A DNA stretch of 64,000 bases from Tumebacillus amylolyticus (GTDB lineage: Bacteria; Bacillota; Bacilli; Tumebacillales; Tumebacillaceae), in contig NZ_JAEQNB010000003.1 of NCBI RefSeq assembly GCF_016722965.1, positions 496,001 through 560,000 of the forward strand, given 5' to 3'. This document shows, piece after piece, positions 51,216 to 60,402 of the stretch. Below the pieces are notes generated by a model. That model was not told the origin of the DNA, did no database searches, and saw only the letters and a program-made list of their open reading frames with translations. A program made the position numbers and the translations under genes. Numbering within the stretch: position 1 is the stretch's first letter; each line of letters opens with the position of its first letter.

Positions 51216-52478
51216 ATGAGTGGTGTTCGAAGGCTTTGGTACCGATACGACCGAACGGTCTGGATTCGCGTGCTCGGCACGGTCTTGACGACGGTTGCCG
51301 GGTTTATGATTCGACCGTTTTTGTCCTTGTATTTGTTTGACAAGATGAACGGGGATCTGCTGATTACCGCGTTGATCATCGGGTTGCAGCCCGCGACAGG
51401 TCTGATCGCCGGCCTCTATGCGGGGGGACTTGCCGACCGATACGGACGCAAGCCTGTGATGGTGGCGGCGGCGTTGATTGAAGCAATTTCGATCTTCGGC
51501 TTCATCTGGGCCGATTCGATTCTGGCGTTTGCTCTGCTTACGATCTTGAACGGGTTGTGCGGGTCGTTGTTCTTCCCGGCGGCAAGTGCGCAGGTGGCGG
51601 ACGTTGTGCCGGAAGAGAAGCGCGCCGAAGTTTTTGCCCTGCTGCACACCGCGCTGAATGTCGGCGCGGCATGCGGGCCGTTGATCGGGGTGGCGATTTA
51701 CAAAGTCAATCCGGGGATTGCGTTTACGATCTGCGCCTGCGCGTTTCTGCTGAACGCATTGCTCATCATGTGGCAGATACCGGAAACTCTGCCGCCGGAA
51801 GTTCGCGCAAAAGCTCTGGAAGCGAAGCGCAACCCGGCGGTGAAAACTCCGCGTCTGAAAATTCGCGAACACAAGTTGCTGTTCTACATGACGGCGGCGA
51901 CGTTGCCGGTGTCTCTGCTCTACACGCAGGTCGAGTCGATTTTCCCGCAGCATCTGAAGACGATGTTCTCGACCGATTATCTCGATGTGTTCGCAACGCT
52001 GATGACGATCAACGGCGCGATGGTCGTGCTCTGCCAGATCGTGATCGCCCGCTTCTCGGAGAAGTTTCCGATCCAGCGCGTCATTCTCATCGCGTATCTG
52101 TTGCTGGCGTGTACCGCCATCGGGTATGCGTGGTCCAATGCGTTCCTGCTGTTCGTCGTCGCGGAAATTCTGTTCACGTTCGGCGAGATGATGAACGGAC
52201 CGCAGATGCAAAAAGCGATCTCCGTCATGGCCCCGCCGGAATTGATGGGCCGCTACTTTGCGGTGTTCGGTGCCAACTGGGGCATCTGCGGGGCGGTCGG
52301 GCCGTTGATCGGGGCGTTTGCGTTCCAACATCTCGGGGGCAATTGGTGGTATACGATCATCTCCGTGCTGCTGGTTTTGGCGGCGATCCTGCAGTCCCGC
52401 AACGCCAAGCGCGCGCTGACGGGAACGAAAACGGCTGCCGTGGTGCAAGAAAAAAAGGATCTACCAGCTCTCAGCTGA
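51216..52478 (+). CDS. MFS transporter
   Basis: 420-residue major facilitator protein with 12 predicted helices. The loop 2-3 motif A is present (GGLADRYGRKPVMVAAALIEA), and ALLHTALNVGAACGPLIGVAI matches the motif C region of drug-efflux members. The substrate cannot be told from sequence; similarity is to multidrug or sugar-efflux type exporters. The ATG at 51216 is chosen because AGAGGA lies upstream and the first helix follows shortly; the open frame begins earlier at 51075. The terminator overlaps the stop codon. Confidence 0.85.
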   Translation: MSGVRRLWYRYDRTVWIRVLGTVLTTVAGFMIRPFLSLYLFDKMNGDLLITALIIGLQPATGLIAGLYAGGLADRYGRKPVMVAAALIEAISIFGFIWADSILAFALLTILNGLCGSLFFPAASAQVADVVPEEKRAEVFALLHTALNVGAACGPLIGVAIYKVNPGIAFTICACAFLLNALLIMWQIPETLPPEVRAKALEAKRNPAVKTPRLKIREHKLLFYMTAATLPVSLLYTQVESIFPQHLKTMFSTDYLDVFATLMTINGAMVVLCQIVIARFSEKFPIQRVILIAYLLLACTAIGYAWSNAFLLFVVAEILFTFGEMMNGPQMQKAISVMAPPELMGRYFAVFGANWGICGAVGPLIGAFAFQHLGGNWWYTIISVLLVLAAILQSRNAKRALTGTKTAAVVQEKKDLPALS

Positions 52479-52491
52479 TAGATCCTTTTTT
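52450..52491. terminator. Bidirectional rho-independent terminator
   Basis: GGATCTA-ccAGCT and AGCT-gaTAGATCC form a long stem with A and T runs on the two sides; it ends both the MFS gene and the TVP38 gene. Confidence 0.9.
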
Positions 52492-53124
52492 TATGCCCGT
52501 CCAACGGCGGTACAGCCAGTAGACGAGGCTGAGAAAAAGCGCATAGGCGATGACGACCACTCCGATGTTGCGCCACGACGTGAACAGTTGTTCTCCGAGG
52601 TAGGCGAACAGGAAGTTGAGCGGAATCTTGCCGAGGGCGCTGGCGAGCACGAACGTGCGAAACGGCACTCCGACCAGCGCGGCGTAGACGTTGACGACAT
52701 AGGCGGGCACGATCGGGATCATGCGGGTGAAGAGGATCGCGAGAAACGCATCTTGCTCCAAGCGTTCATTGAAGCGCTCCACGACGGAGAACTTTTCCAG
52801 TGCCCGACGTCCGCGTTCGGCGAACAGATAGCGAAACGCGAGAAACATCAGCAACGAGCCGGTCAGAGACACCGACCAGTTAAAAGCACCACCCGCCCAG
52901 ACGCCATACGTCGCCCCCATCACTCCACCGATTACGCCAAACGGAACGACCGGCACGAGAGCGAAGAACGTCCCCATTAAGTAGAGGAAAAAAATGTGCT
53001 CGCTCCCGCCTCCTTGAATCCAAGCGAGCAGCGGGCTTTTGTAGGTAAACGCAGTCGCTGCGATGAGGACGTAGACGACAAGCAACCACCATTTTGAAAA
53101 ACGACCCTTGCGAGGCTTCGGCAC
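52471..53124 (-). CDS. TVP38/TMEM64-family membrane protein (VTT domain)
   Basis: 217 residues with about five helices. The VTT (DedA-like) core is visible: VVPVVPFGVIGGVMGATYGVWAGGAFNWSVSLTGSLLMFLAFRYLF, and FTRMIPIVPAYVVNVYAALVGVPFRTFVLASALGKIP. Related proteins are lipid scramblases or flippases. It starts at GTG 53124, which shares one base with the stop codon of the SDR gene upstream (TAGTG), indicating coupling of the two. Confidence 0.85.
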   Translation of the reverse strand: MPKPRKGRFSKWWLLVVYVLIAATAFTYKSPLLAWIQGGGSEHIFFLYLMGTFFALVPVVPFGVIGGVMGATYGVWAGGAFNWSVSLTGSLLMFLAFRYLFAERGRRALEKFSVVERFNERLEQDAFLAILFTRMIPIVPAYVVNVYAALVGVPFRTFVLASALGKIPLNFLFAYLGEQLFTSWRNIGVVVIAYALFLSLVYWLYRRWTGIKKGSIS

Positions 53125-53912
53125 TACAGCGCGCGTACCATGCCGCCGTCGATGAGGACCGATTGACCCGTGACGTAGGTATTCGCGTAAGAACCGAGGA
53201 ACACCGCCGTGCGGGCGAATTCATCGGGGGTGCCGTAACGACCCATCGGGATGAGGCGTTCGTTGCCGATGCGAACTTCTTCTTGGGAGAGGCCGGTAGC
53301 AGAAGCCCGCAGCCCGTCCAGTTCCGTGATACGGTCGGTCGCGATGCGACCCGGTGCGATGGTGTTGACGAGGATGCTCTCCGGAGCGAGTTCTACAGAC
53401 AGCGACTTCGCCAGTGCGTTGATGCCGGCACGATAGGTGTTCGAGAGGATGAGACCTTCAATCGGTTGCTTGATCGACGTCGAGGTGATGTTGACGATCC
53501 GTCCGCCGCCCACAGCCCGGAAGTGCGGCAAGGCTCCGCGCACGAGTCGCACCACGTTCATGAGATTCGCTTGGAACGCTTGCTCCCACACATCGTCTTC
53601 GAAGTTTTCAAACGTGCCCGCCGGAGGACCGCCGGCGTTGGTGACGAGCACATCGAGTCGCCCGAAACGCTCCACAGTTTTCGCATACAGCGCGTCGATG
53701 TCTGCACGTTTGGACAGGTTCGTCACACAGAAATCAACCTCTGCGCCCGTTTCTGCGGTGATTTCACGCGCGGTTTTCGCCAAATCTTCCTCACTGCGCG
53801 AGGCAAGCATGACCTTGGCCCCTTCGCGTGCGTATTCGGTTGCCACGGCACGACCGAGACCTTTGCTGCCTGCTGAAACCAGTACCACTTTATCTTTCAA
53901 CCCGAGATCCAT
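53124..53912 (-). CDS. SDR-family oxidoreductase
   Basis: 262-residue short-chain dehydrogenase. The Rossmann motif SAGSKGLG (Thr of TGxxxGIG replaced by Ser-Ala), NAGG, and catalytic ITSTSIKQP...YRAGINALAKSL (Ser, then Tyr-x3) are seen; the usual Lys four residues after Tyr is replaced, since the sequence reads Y-R-A-G-I. That loss of the YxxxK Lys makes ordinary SDR catalysis uncertain, though several related proteins share it. GGGAGG precedes the ATG. It is co-transcribed with the TVP38 gene. Confidence 0.8.
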   Translation of the reverse strand: MDLGLKDKVVLVSAGSKGLGRAVATEYAREGAKVMLASRSEEDLAKTAREITAETGAEVDFCVTNLSKRADIDALYAKTVERFGRLDVLVTNAGGPPAGTFENFEDDVWEQAFQANLMNVVRLVRGALPHFRAVGGGRIVNITSTSIKQPIEGLILSNTYRAGINALAKSLSVELAPESILVNTIAPGRIATDRITELDGLRASATGLSQEEVRIGNERLIPMGRYGTPDEFARTAVFLGSYANTYVTGQSVLIDGGMVRAL

Positions 53913-53956
53913 CTGCCCAATCCCTCCTGTTGGTATGTAGATAGTCTAATTGTAAC

Positions 53957-53992
53957 AAAAAAAGCACCCGTGGCGTACCGGGCGCTTTTTTT
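53957..53992. terminator. Bidirectional rho-independent terminator
   Basis: AAAAAGCACCCG pairs with CGGGCGCTTTTT; it lies between the DUF4855 gene and the SDR promoter region. Confidence 0.8.
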
Positions 53993-54004
53993 ACGTAATC
54001 TGGG

Positions 54005-56677
54005 TTACTTCCCGCCAAGGGCGCGGTAGAGCACGTCGGCGACGTCTGCTCGTTTCGCGGGTGTCTGCGGCTGGAAACCGGTGTAGCCGAAGGAGTCGGT
54101 GTACAAGCCGAGTTGCTTGCCTTCGAGAACTCCTTGCAAAGCCCAGTCGGAGATGCTGTCTTGGTTGACGATGGTGACGCCGTCGGTGCTGCCCGATTGG
54201 TTTTGCTGATGCAGGACGCGAACCAAGATCGCGGCGACTTGCTCTTGGGTAATCGGGTCTTCCGGGCCGAACGTGTTCCCGTCATAGCCTTGCATGAATC
54301 CGCTCTCCGCCACTGCCGCCACATACGGCGAGAACCAAGAGTCTGTGGAGTCGCCGAACGCGACCGGATCGTTCGCTTTCAACCCGTAGGCGTTGGTCAG
54401 CATCACGGCGAATTGCGCACGGGTAATCGGCCCGTCCGGCACGAACTTGAGTTGCCCGTCCTCCAGCATTCCGTTCAAGATGCCCCGGTTCGAGAGGTCG
54501 AGGATCGGCTTGAGAGCCGAGTTGTCCTGCGCGACGTCGGCGAACGGCGTTTTTCCATTCGGCACGACGCTGACTTGCACTTGCTGGTTCAGCGGGATGT
54601 TGAAGCCCAATTGCAGAGATTCGGAATCCCCGCCGAGGTCTTGCTTGACCAGATGACCGTCATGAACCGCCAGCTCTTCGTCCGCACGCAGGGTCCCCAC
54701 GAACGTCATCGGTGCGGACTCGCTGTCGTCGGTGTGGACGAGGACTTTTTGGATGAAAGTCGGTTGGTCGGAGAGCACGTCGAGACGGAGTTTCGCCGTT
54801 CCCGGCACGTTGAGGGTCTTGCCGGAACTCAAGATTCCGGACGTTGGGGTCAAGATGTTGAGCGTCGAATCGGTGTACTTGCCGTTCAACGCTTGCGAGA
54901 TCGTGTCATAGAGCGGATCGTGGCGGTCGTAGAGCGACTTGATCGCGCCGTTTTCGTAAAACGCCTTGGATGCGTTCAGCCAGCCCTGTTCCAACCCGTA
55001 GTGCAGATAGTCCTTGAAGCGATCCCGATAGGACGAGTCCGACCCGAGGATGTCCGGGTCGAGTTCGAGCTCAACTCCTAACCCGTAGCGTGCTCCCGTC
55101 CATGCGAGGTTGTAAAAACGGTTGAGGTTGGCGGCGAGGTTGTTCCCTTTGAACGGGTAGTAGTTCGGCTGATGGAACACTTCGTCAAAGCCGAACTGCA
55201 TGTAGTTGTTCGCTTCCACTGCCGATTGGTACGGAATCCACATCGTCAAAAGCCCTTTGGCGTGTGCGTATTGGTTGAAGTCGAGGACGAGTTCATCGCC
55301 GTGTCCTGCCGCTTCGTTGTGCCAGTAGAAGCCGCGGAATTCGATGTTTTTGAACCCGGCGTCATGAATTTTTTGGTAGGCTTGGTCCATGTAGGTGTGA
55401 ACGGTTTTCTCGCGGGTTGCAAGATCGAGTTTGTCACTCGGGTACGGGACGGACAACCAGACTTTGGCTGTGCCCGTCTGCTTCAAATCGGTGTTGTGAG
55501 TGCCCCACTCGGTGTCGAGTGCTTTCATATCTGTCACCGATCGGCTGAGGTAGTCGCTCCACTGTTCGGTCTTCGTGGTCAGTTCCTCTGCACGGGGAGC
55601 GCTCGGCAAGAACAAGAACGTGTCAAACATGTTGCCGACTCGTTTGCCCGATTTGTCGAGGTAGGACGCGTACGGTTTTAATAAGTCGTGCGTGATCTTC
55701 GTCGGGTCGTTGTAGACGAGCAAGACGTTGCGTTCGTCATACTGCGGGTACGCATCAGTTGCGCGCTTGGTCGTCATGACGTTGCCGATATATTGGTAAT
55801 GATCTGTCACTTCTTGGTCCACCGACGAGATGTCGTCGTCCTGCACGCGAATCGTGAAGATGGCGCGCTTGTCAAAGTTCAAGGCGTAGTATTCGCGACC
55901 GTTCCAGACGAGCCCGGTCATCGACCACATCTTGAGGTTGACTTTGTCGTGGAACTTCCAGTCACCGTCATAGCGGTAGATTTGCGAGTTGTCGTTGGGG
56001 GCGACGATGTTCCAATACGTGCCGTCGAACATGATTCCGAACGTATCGTTCACGCCGAATGCGCTGCCGTCCGGTTTTTGCAACGCAATTTTGCGGGCAA
56101 TTCCGTGTGTGGCGGCGTTGATCACGTAGATGTCGCCACGGTCAGTCAAGAGATAGAGGTAGCCGTCCACATACGTCATGTTGTGCCCGTAAGGAGTCGG
56201 GGCGTCCCAGGCATCCACGACCGTTCCGTCCTTGTGCAAACGCTGAATCTTGCCGTCTCCGTTGTAGTAGACAAACAAATCGTCGCCCTTGCCGGTGGCG
56301 ATGCCTTGGATGTTGTTCGACGGCTTCGTTGACGGGGAGAAATGACGAACTTCACGTCCGGAATCCGGGTCGACCTCCCAGATCGAGCCGTCCTCGCGGG
56401 CGGTGACGTACACGCGATGGGTGCCCGTGACGGGAGCCATGCCGAATACGTTTTTCGCCGACAAATCTGTATAGCGAATCCATTCCGCTCGCTTCTCCCC
56501 CGGAGCTAACGAGCGTTCGAGAGCCACTTGCTGCGGATGGTAGAAACCGTTCCCCTGGGTTGTGACGATGTCGAGTCCCGTGATGGTAAACGCACCAGAG
56601 GCCGACGCCATTAACGTCGGCCCGAGGAGAGCGGTGGATAAGAAGAGCGGCAATAATGCTTTGATTTTCACGTTCAT
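54005..56677 (-). CDS. DUF4855 surface protein with SLH domains
   Basis: 890-residue exported protein. Signal peptide (MNVKIKALLPLFLSTALLGPTLMASASG), then a beta-propeller-like part with repeated strands (VYVTAREDGSIWEVDPDSG, LFVYYNGDGKIQRLHKDG, YLYLLTDRGDIYVINAAT), then DUF4855 (about 310-600: FDTFLFLPSAPR, KVWLSVPYP, FRGFYWHNEAAG, GFDEVFHQPNYYPF). The last 180 residues hold three SLH repeats (TPFADVAQDNSALKPILDLSNRGILNG, WFSPYVAAVAESGFMQGYDGNTFGPEDPITQEQVAAILVR) that bind cell-wall polymer. DUF4855 proteins look like glycosidases of the clan that includes TIM-barrel exopolysaccharide enzymes; activity is unproven. Start at ATG 56677 with GGGGGA upstream. Confidence 0.85.
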   Translation of the reverse strand: MNVKIKALLPLFLSTALLGPTLMASASGAFTITGLDIVTTQGNGFYHPQQVALERSLAPGEKRAEWIRYTDLSAKNVFGMAPVTGTHRVYVTAREDGSIWEVDPDSGREVRHFSPSTKPSNNIQGIATGKGDDLFVYYNGDGKIQRLHKDGTVVDAWDAPTPYGHNMTYVDGYLYLLTDRGDIYVINAATHGIARKIALQKPDGSAFGVNDTFGIMFDGTYWNIVAPNDNSQIYRYDGDWKFHDKVNLKMWSMTGLVWNGREYYALNFDKRAIFTIRVQDDDISSVDQEVTDHYQYIGNVMTTKRATDAYPQYDERNVLLVYNDPTKITHDLLKPYASYLDKSGKRVGNMFDTFLFLPSAPRAEELTTKTEQWSDYLSRSVTDMKALDTEWGTHNTDLKQTGTAKVWLSVPYPSDKLDLATREKTVHTYMDQAYQKIHDAGFKNIEFRGFYWHNEAAGHGDELVLDFNQYAHAKGLLTMWIPYQSAVEANNYMQFGFDEVFHQPNYYPFKGNNLAANLNRFYNLAWTGARYGLGVELELDPDILGSDSSYRDRFKDYLHYGLEQGWLNASKAFYENGAIKSLYDRHDPLYDTISQALNGKYTDSTLNILTPTSGILSSGKTLNVPGTAKLRLDVLSDQPTFIQKVLVHTDDSESAPMTFVGTLRADEELAVHDGHLVKQDLGGDSESLQLGFNIPLNQQVQVSVVPNGKTPFADVAQDNSALKPILDLSNRGILNGMLEDGQLKFVPDGPITRAQFAVMLTNAYGLKANDPVAFGDSTDSWFSPYVAAVAESGFMQGYDGNTFGPEDPITQEQVAAILVRVLHQQNQSGSTDGVTIVNQDSISDWALQGVLEGKQLGLYTDSFGYTGFQPQTPAKRADVADVLYRALGGK

Positions 56678-56747
56678 GTTCGATCCCCCGCGATTCTGCA
56701 AAATGTCATGGGGGTGATTTCGACGTTTTTCGCACGCTTTCCTGCTC

Positions 56748-57620
56748 TTAGGAATGGTTGACTTCAATCCCGCCCGCCGAGGTATGGATGTCGATCAGAT
56801 TCGTGCCTTGACCTGTGGTGACGGTGAGTTTTTGCGAGAAGCCGGACGTTTGCACCGGCAGGGCGTTGCCGGTGATGCGGCCGGCGCTGGTATGCAGTTT
56901 GTACATCGCATCGGTGTTTGTCGGAACGCGCATCTCGACGCTTCCGTTGCTCGTATTGAGCGACCATGTGCCTTGGAGTTGTACCTGCTGGTTGACTTTG
57001 ATCTGGCCGTTGTGCGTGCTGACCGTCACGCTTTGCCCGCAGTCGCGCAGGAGAACTTGGCCGTTGTGCGTATGGGCGTTGATTTTCTCCGTGACTTTGT
57101 CGAGATCGAGCATGCCGTTGTGCGAGGTGACGTCCACCGGGCCGTCGATGCGCAAGATCTCGACGTGGCCGTTGTGGGTGTGCGCTTCGACTTTTCCTTC
57201 GACATCGACGATGCGCAGCGCACCGTTCGACGTGTGGGCATCGACGTCGCCGTTGAACATCTCGACTTCAATGAAGCCGTTGTGCGTTTTCAAGTAGGCG
57301 GACGTGAGAGCGGCCGGGACGTTCAGCGTGACATCGATTCGTACATGCGGGCCGAGGAACCAACTGTGTGTGTGCTCCTGCTCGAACTTCACTTCGGAAC
57401 CGAATTGACGCAGCTTCCAGAAGTTCTCCATCGGAGCTTTTTCGTCGCCGCGAATGCGCACGCGAATCTCCGCTTGGACATGCGGTTGATCCCAGGTACG
57501 CACGGCGATTTCGCCGTTGTGGATATGAACGTTCAAGCGGGTCGTGCCGGCGACCGGGGTCAGCTCCACCGTTTTGGTTTCGTCTTTGGTCAACGTGAGT
57601 CCGAGCAGTGCTTTCAACAT
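56748..57620 (-). CDS. DUF4097-family beta-repeat protein
   Basis: 290-residue protein built of about ten short repeats ending in His-x-Asn-Gly or Ser-Asn-Gly (VHIHNGEIAVRTW, KTHNGFIEVEMFNGDVDAHTSNGAL, HTHNGHVEI, STHNGQIKV, NTSNGSVEMRV, HTSAGRI), which would stack as a right-handed beta-solenoid. No signal peptide or membrane segment is seen. Family function is unknown; related Bacillus proteins occur with envelope-stress or bacitracin-response genes. The ATG at 57620 has AAGGAGG upstream. It lies 70 bases upstream of the DUF4855 gene with no clear terminator between, so they may be co-transcribed. Confidence 0.8.
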   Translation of the reverse strand: MLKALLGLTLTKDETKTVELTPVAGTTRLNVHIHNGEIAVRTWDQPHVQAEIRVRIRGDEKAPMENFWKLRQFGSEVKFEQEHTHSWFLGPHVRIDVTLNVPAALTSAYLKTHNGFIEVEMFNGDVDAHTSNGALRIVDVEGKVEAHTHNGHVEILRIDGPVDVTSHNGMLDLDKVTEKINAHTHNGQVLLRDCGQSVTVSTHNGQIKVNQQVQLQGTWSLNTSNGSVEMRVPTNTDAMYKLHTSAGRITGNALPVQTSGFSQKLTVTTGQGTNLIDIHTSAGGIEVNHS

Positions 57621-57676
57621 GTTTGTTTCCTCCTTCGGGGGTCCTGTTCTTGTTGTCCTCATTGTACCGCCCGGCG

Positions 57677-57708
57677 AAAAAAAAAGGCTCCGTCTGCAGA
57701 CGGAACCT
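57677..57708 (-). terminator. Rho-independent terminator of metNIQ
   Basis: GGCTCCGTCTGCAGACGGAACC folds on itself with one mismatch; nine A on the plus strand provide the T run on the minus strand. Confidence 0.8.
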
Positions 57709-57748
57709 CTCCTCCTCCCTGCGAGGGGAGTCTGTTTCTACTATAGAC

Positions 57749-58582
57749 TTAGAACGCCGGGATGATCGAGCCTTGGTATTTGTCTTCGATGAACTTCTTC
57801 GCTTCCGGAGAGTTCAGAGCTTTGGCGAGTTTTTTCAGCGCTTCGTTGTCCTTGTCCTTGGTGTTGACGGTCAGAACGTTTGCGTACGGGGAATCTTTGT
57901 CTTCAATGATAAGGGCGTCTTTGGTCGGGACGAGTTTCGCTTCCAGCGCGTAGTTGGTGTTGATCATCGCGAGGTCCACTTCCGGCAGAACACGCGGGAG
58001 CATGGCAGCTTCGAGTTCTTTGAACTTGAAGTTTTTCTTGTTTTCGGTGATGTCTTTGAGGGTGCCGGAGATGCCGACGCCGTCTTTGAGCTTGATCAAG
58101 CCTTTTTTATCGAGCAGGGCGAGGACGCGGCCTTCGTTGGTGACGTCGTTCGGGAGCGCGATGCTTGCGCCGTCCGGCAGATCGTTTACGTTTTTGTACT
58201 TCTTGGAGTAGCCGCCGATCGGTTCAACGTGAACCGGGGTCAGCGCGGTGAGGTCAAGTTTGTGTTCCTTCGCGAAGGAATCTTGGTACGGAACGTGTTG
58301 GAAGAAGTTCGCATCGAGCGTCCCGTCTGCCAATTTCAAGTTCGGTTGCACGTAGTCGTTGAAGGTGACGATGTCGAGCTTCACGCCTTCCTTCTCCAGT
58401 TGCGGTGCGATCGCTTTGAGGATTTCTTCGTGCGGAACCGGAGAAGCGCCGACTTTCAGGGTGACGACTTTGTTGCCGCCGTCGGTGGTGGAGCCTGCCG
58501 TATCGTTTTTCGCAGAAGTGCCGCAGCCGACGAGGGAAGCGGAGAGCAACAGAGAGACAGCGCCGAGGATCAATTTTTTCAT
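57749..58582 (-). CDS. metQ: Methionine ABC transporter substrate-binding lipoprotein MetQ
   Basis: 277-residue NlpA-family lipoprotein. The signal peptide ends in a lipobox (SLVGCGTS). Mature blocks typical of MetQ: VTLKVGASPVPHEEILKAIAPQLEKEGV, NFFQHVPYQDSFAKEHKLDL, SIALPNDVTNEGRVLALLDKKGLIKL, and AMINTNYALEAKL. It binds methionine outside the cell for the MetNI channel. AAAGGA precedes the ATG. Third gene of metN-metI-metQ. Confidence 0.93.
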   Translation of the reverse strand: MKKLILGAVSLLLSASLVGCGTSAKNDTAGSTTDGGNKVVTLKVGASPVPHEEILKAIAPQLEKEGVKLDIVTFNDYVQPNLKLADGTLDANFFQHVPYQDSFAKEHKLDLTALTPVHVEPIGGYSKKYKNVNDLPDGASIALPNDVTNEGRVLALLDKKGLIKLKDGVGISGTLKDITENKKNFKFKELEAAMLPRVLPEVDLAMINTNYALEAKLVPTKDALIIEDKDSPYANVLTVNTKDKDNEALKKLAKALNSPEAKKFIEDKYQGSIIPAF

Positions 58583-58616
58583 GGGTGGAATCATCCTTTC
58601 AGGAGTAGGGTTTCTT

Positions 58617-59288
58617 TTATTTGCGGTTGAAGCGACGGACGAGTTTGTCGCCGACACTTTGGAACACTTGGACCAGAACGATCATGATGACGGTGGTGAC
58701 GATCATAACGTCCGTTTGGAATCGTTGGTACCCGTAGCGAATCGCGAGGTCGCCCAGACCGCCGCCGCCGATGACACCCGCCATCGCGGTGTAGCCCACG
58801 AGTGCGACGAGCGTAATCGTGATGCCGGCGACGATGCCGGAGCGAGCTTCGGGAAGCAAGACCCGTGCGATGATCTGCCAAGTCGTGGCTCCCATCGATT
58901 GCGACATTTCGATGACGCCTTTGTCAACCTCCCGAAGTGAAACTTCCACCAAGCGGGCGAAAAACGGCGCGCTGCCGATCACCAGCGGTGGAATCGCCGC
59001 CGTCACCCCGATGGAGGTCCCGACGAGAATCTGCGTGAACGGAATCAGCATGATCATCAAGATGATGAACGGAATGGAGCGGAAGATGTTGATGATAAAA
59101 CTCAGGACGGCGTAGACCCCGCGGTTTTGCAACAAGTGACCCGGTGAGGTCAAGACAACCAAGATGCCAAGCGGCAAACCGATCAGTGCGGTGAACAGCG
59201 TCGAGAGCGAAACCATGTACATCGTCTCGCCGAGCGCTTTCCAGATATCCGTCCAATCGACGTTGACGAACAGTTCCTTGAAATCCAT
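58617..59288 (-). CDS. metI: Methionine ABC transporter permease MetI
   Basis: 223-residue inner-membrane permease with five helices. The EAA loop is VEMSQSMGATTWQIIARVLLPEARSGIVAG-like (EMSQSMGATTWQII), and INIFRSIPFIILMIMLIPFTQILVGTSIG is characteristic of MetI. The ATG at 59286-59288 overlaps the metN stop by one base (TAATG). Longer frames upstream are out-of-frame shadows of metN. Confidence 0.95.
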   Translation of the reverse strand: MDFKELFVNVDWTDIWKALGETMYMVSLSTLFTALIGLPLGILVVLTSPGHLLQNRGVYAVLSFIINIFRSIPFIILMIMLIPFTQILVGTSIGVTAAIPPLVIGSAPFFARLVEVSLREVDKGVIEMSQSMGATTWQIIARVLLPEARSGIVAGITITLVALVGYTAMAGVIGGGGLGDLAIRYGYQRFQTDVMIVTTVIMIVLVQVFQSVGDKLVRRFNRK

Positions 59289-60319
59289 TACAGCAGCACC
59301 TCCACTTGCAAGCCTCGTGCTCGCAGTTGTTGCACCGCATCCCGTGCGTCGGCCGGTTCCCCCGTGATCTCCAACACCAAGCGCCCGAACGGGGTGTCCT
59401 TGATGCGGTTGATCGTGCCATGCAAGATGTTGAACTGAACGGGGAGCGACTGCAAAACTTGGAACATCACCGGCTGGAACGTGGTGTCGCCGAGGAACGA
59501 GACTTGCACGACTTGGTGGCGATTGCGCTCTGACTCCGGCATGACGCGGTATTGCTCCAAGAGCTCCAACGGGAAGTCGAAATCGCTGACTTGCTCGACG
59601 AACTCCTCCGTGATGCGCTGCTTCGGGTTGAGGAACACGTCTGCAACGGGGCCGAGTTCCACGATCTCGCCGTCGTCGATGACGCCGACTCGGTCGCAAA
59701 TTTCGCGGATGACGTGCATTTCGTGCGTGATCAACACGATGGTGAGGTGAAGTTTTTTGTTGATGTCGCCCAGCAGTTTCAAGATCGACTGGGTGGTCAT
59801 CGGGTCGAGTGCTGACGTGGCTTCGTCGCAGAGCAAGACTTTCGGGTCGTTGGCGAGTGCGCGGGCGATGCCGACGCGTTGTTTTTGTCCGCCGGAGAGT
59901 TGCGCCGGGTATTTTTTCGCGTGGTCCGTGAGGCCGACGAGGTCGAGCAGTTCACGGACTTTTTTATCGACGTCGCTCTTCGAACGCTTGGTGAGGCGCA
60001 GTGGGAAGGCGATGTTTTCGTAGATGGTTGCGGACGAGAGCAAGTTGAAATGTTGGAAGATCATCCCGATCTCGCGGCGCGCCGTTTGCAATTCGGACGA
60101 GGTCAGTTGTGTCAGATCTTGGCCGTTCACGATGACCGAGCCGGATGTCGGTTTCTCCAGCAAGTTGATACAGCGGATCAGCGTGGACTTCCCCGCGCCG
60201 GAATGGCCGATGATTCCAAAAATTTCGCCGCGTTCGATGGTGAGATCGATTTTTTTCAGCGCGGTGATCGATTTTTTGTCTACGATGTAATCTTTGCGAA
60301 GATTTTGCAAGATGATCAC
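59288..60319 (-). CDS. metN: Methionine ABC transporter ATP-binding protein MetN
   Basis: 343-residue ABC ATPase: Walker A GHSGAGKSTLIR, Q-loop FQHFNLL, signature LSGGQKQRVGIARAL, Walker B VLLCDEATSALD, and the C-terminal NIL regulatory domain (VQVSFLGDTTFQPVMFQVLQSLPVQFNILHGTINRI), which binds methionine for feedback inhibition. It starts at GTG 60317-60319 with GGAGGG six bases upstream. Expression is under the SAM-I riboswitch in its leader. Confidence 0.95.
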   Translation of the reverse strand: MIILQNLRKDYIVDKKSITALKKIDLTIERGEIFGIIGHSGAGKSTLIRCINLLEKPTSGSVIVNGQDLTQLTSSELQTARREIGMIFQHFNLLSSATIYENIAFPLRLTKRSKSDVDKKVRELLDLVGLTDHAKKYPAQLSGGQKQRVGIARALANDPKVLLCDEATSALDPMTTQSILKLLGDINKKLHLTIVLITHEMHVIREICDRVGVIDDGEIVELGPVADVFLNPKQRITEEFVEQVSDFDFPLELLEQYRVMPESERNRHQVVQVSFLGDTTFQPVMFQVLQSLPVQFNILHGTINRIKDTPFGRLVLEITGEPADARDAVQQLRARGLQVEVLL

Positions 60320-60352
60320 CGTGGTCCCTCCTTCGTTATGGTCCGGGATAAT

Positions 60353-60382
60353 AAAAAAGTGCCCTTCAACAGTGAAGGACAC
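60353..60382 (-). terminator. Riboswitch-controlled terminator of metNIQ
   Basis: GTGCCCTTCA (60359-60368) pairs with TGAAGGACAC (60373-60382) and six T follow on the minus strand. It lies directly after the SAM aptamer and before metN. Confidence 0.85.
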
Positions 60383-60402
60383 AAATGCACATGGCGGATT
60401 CG

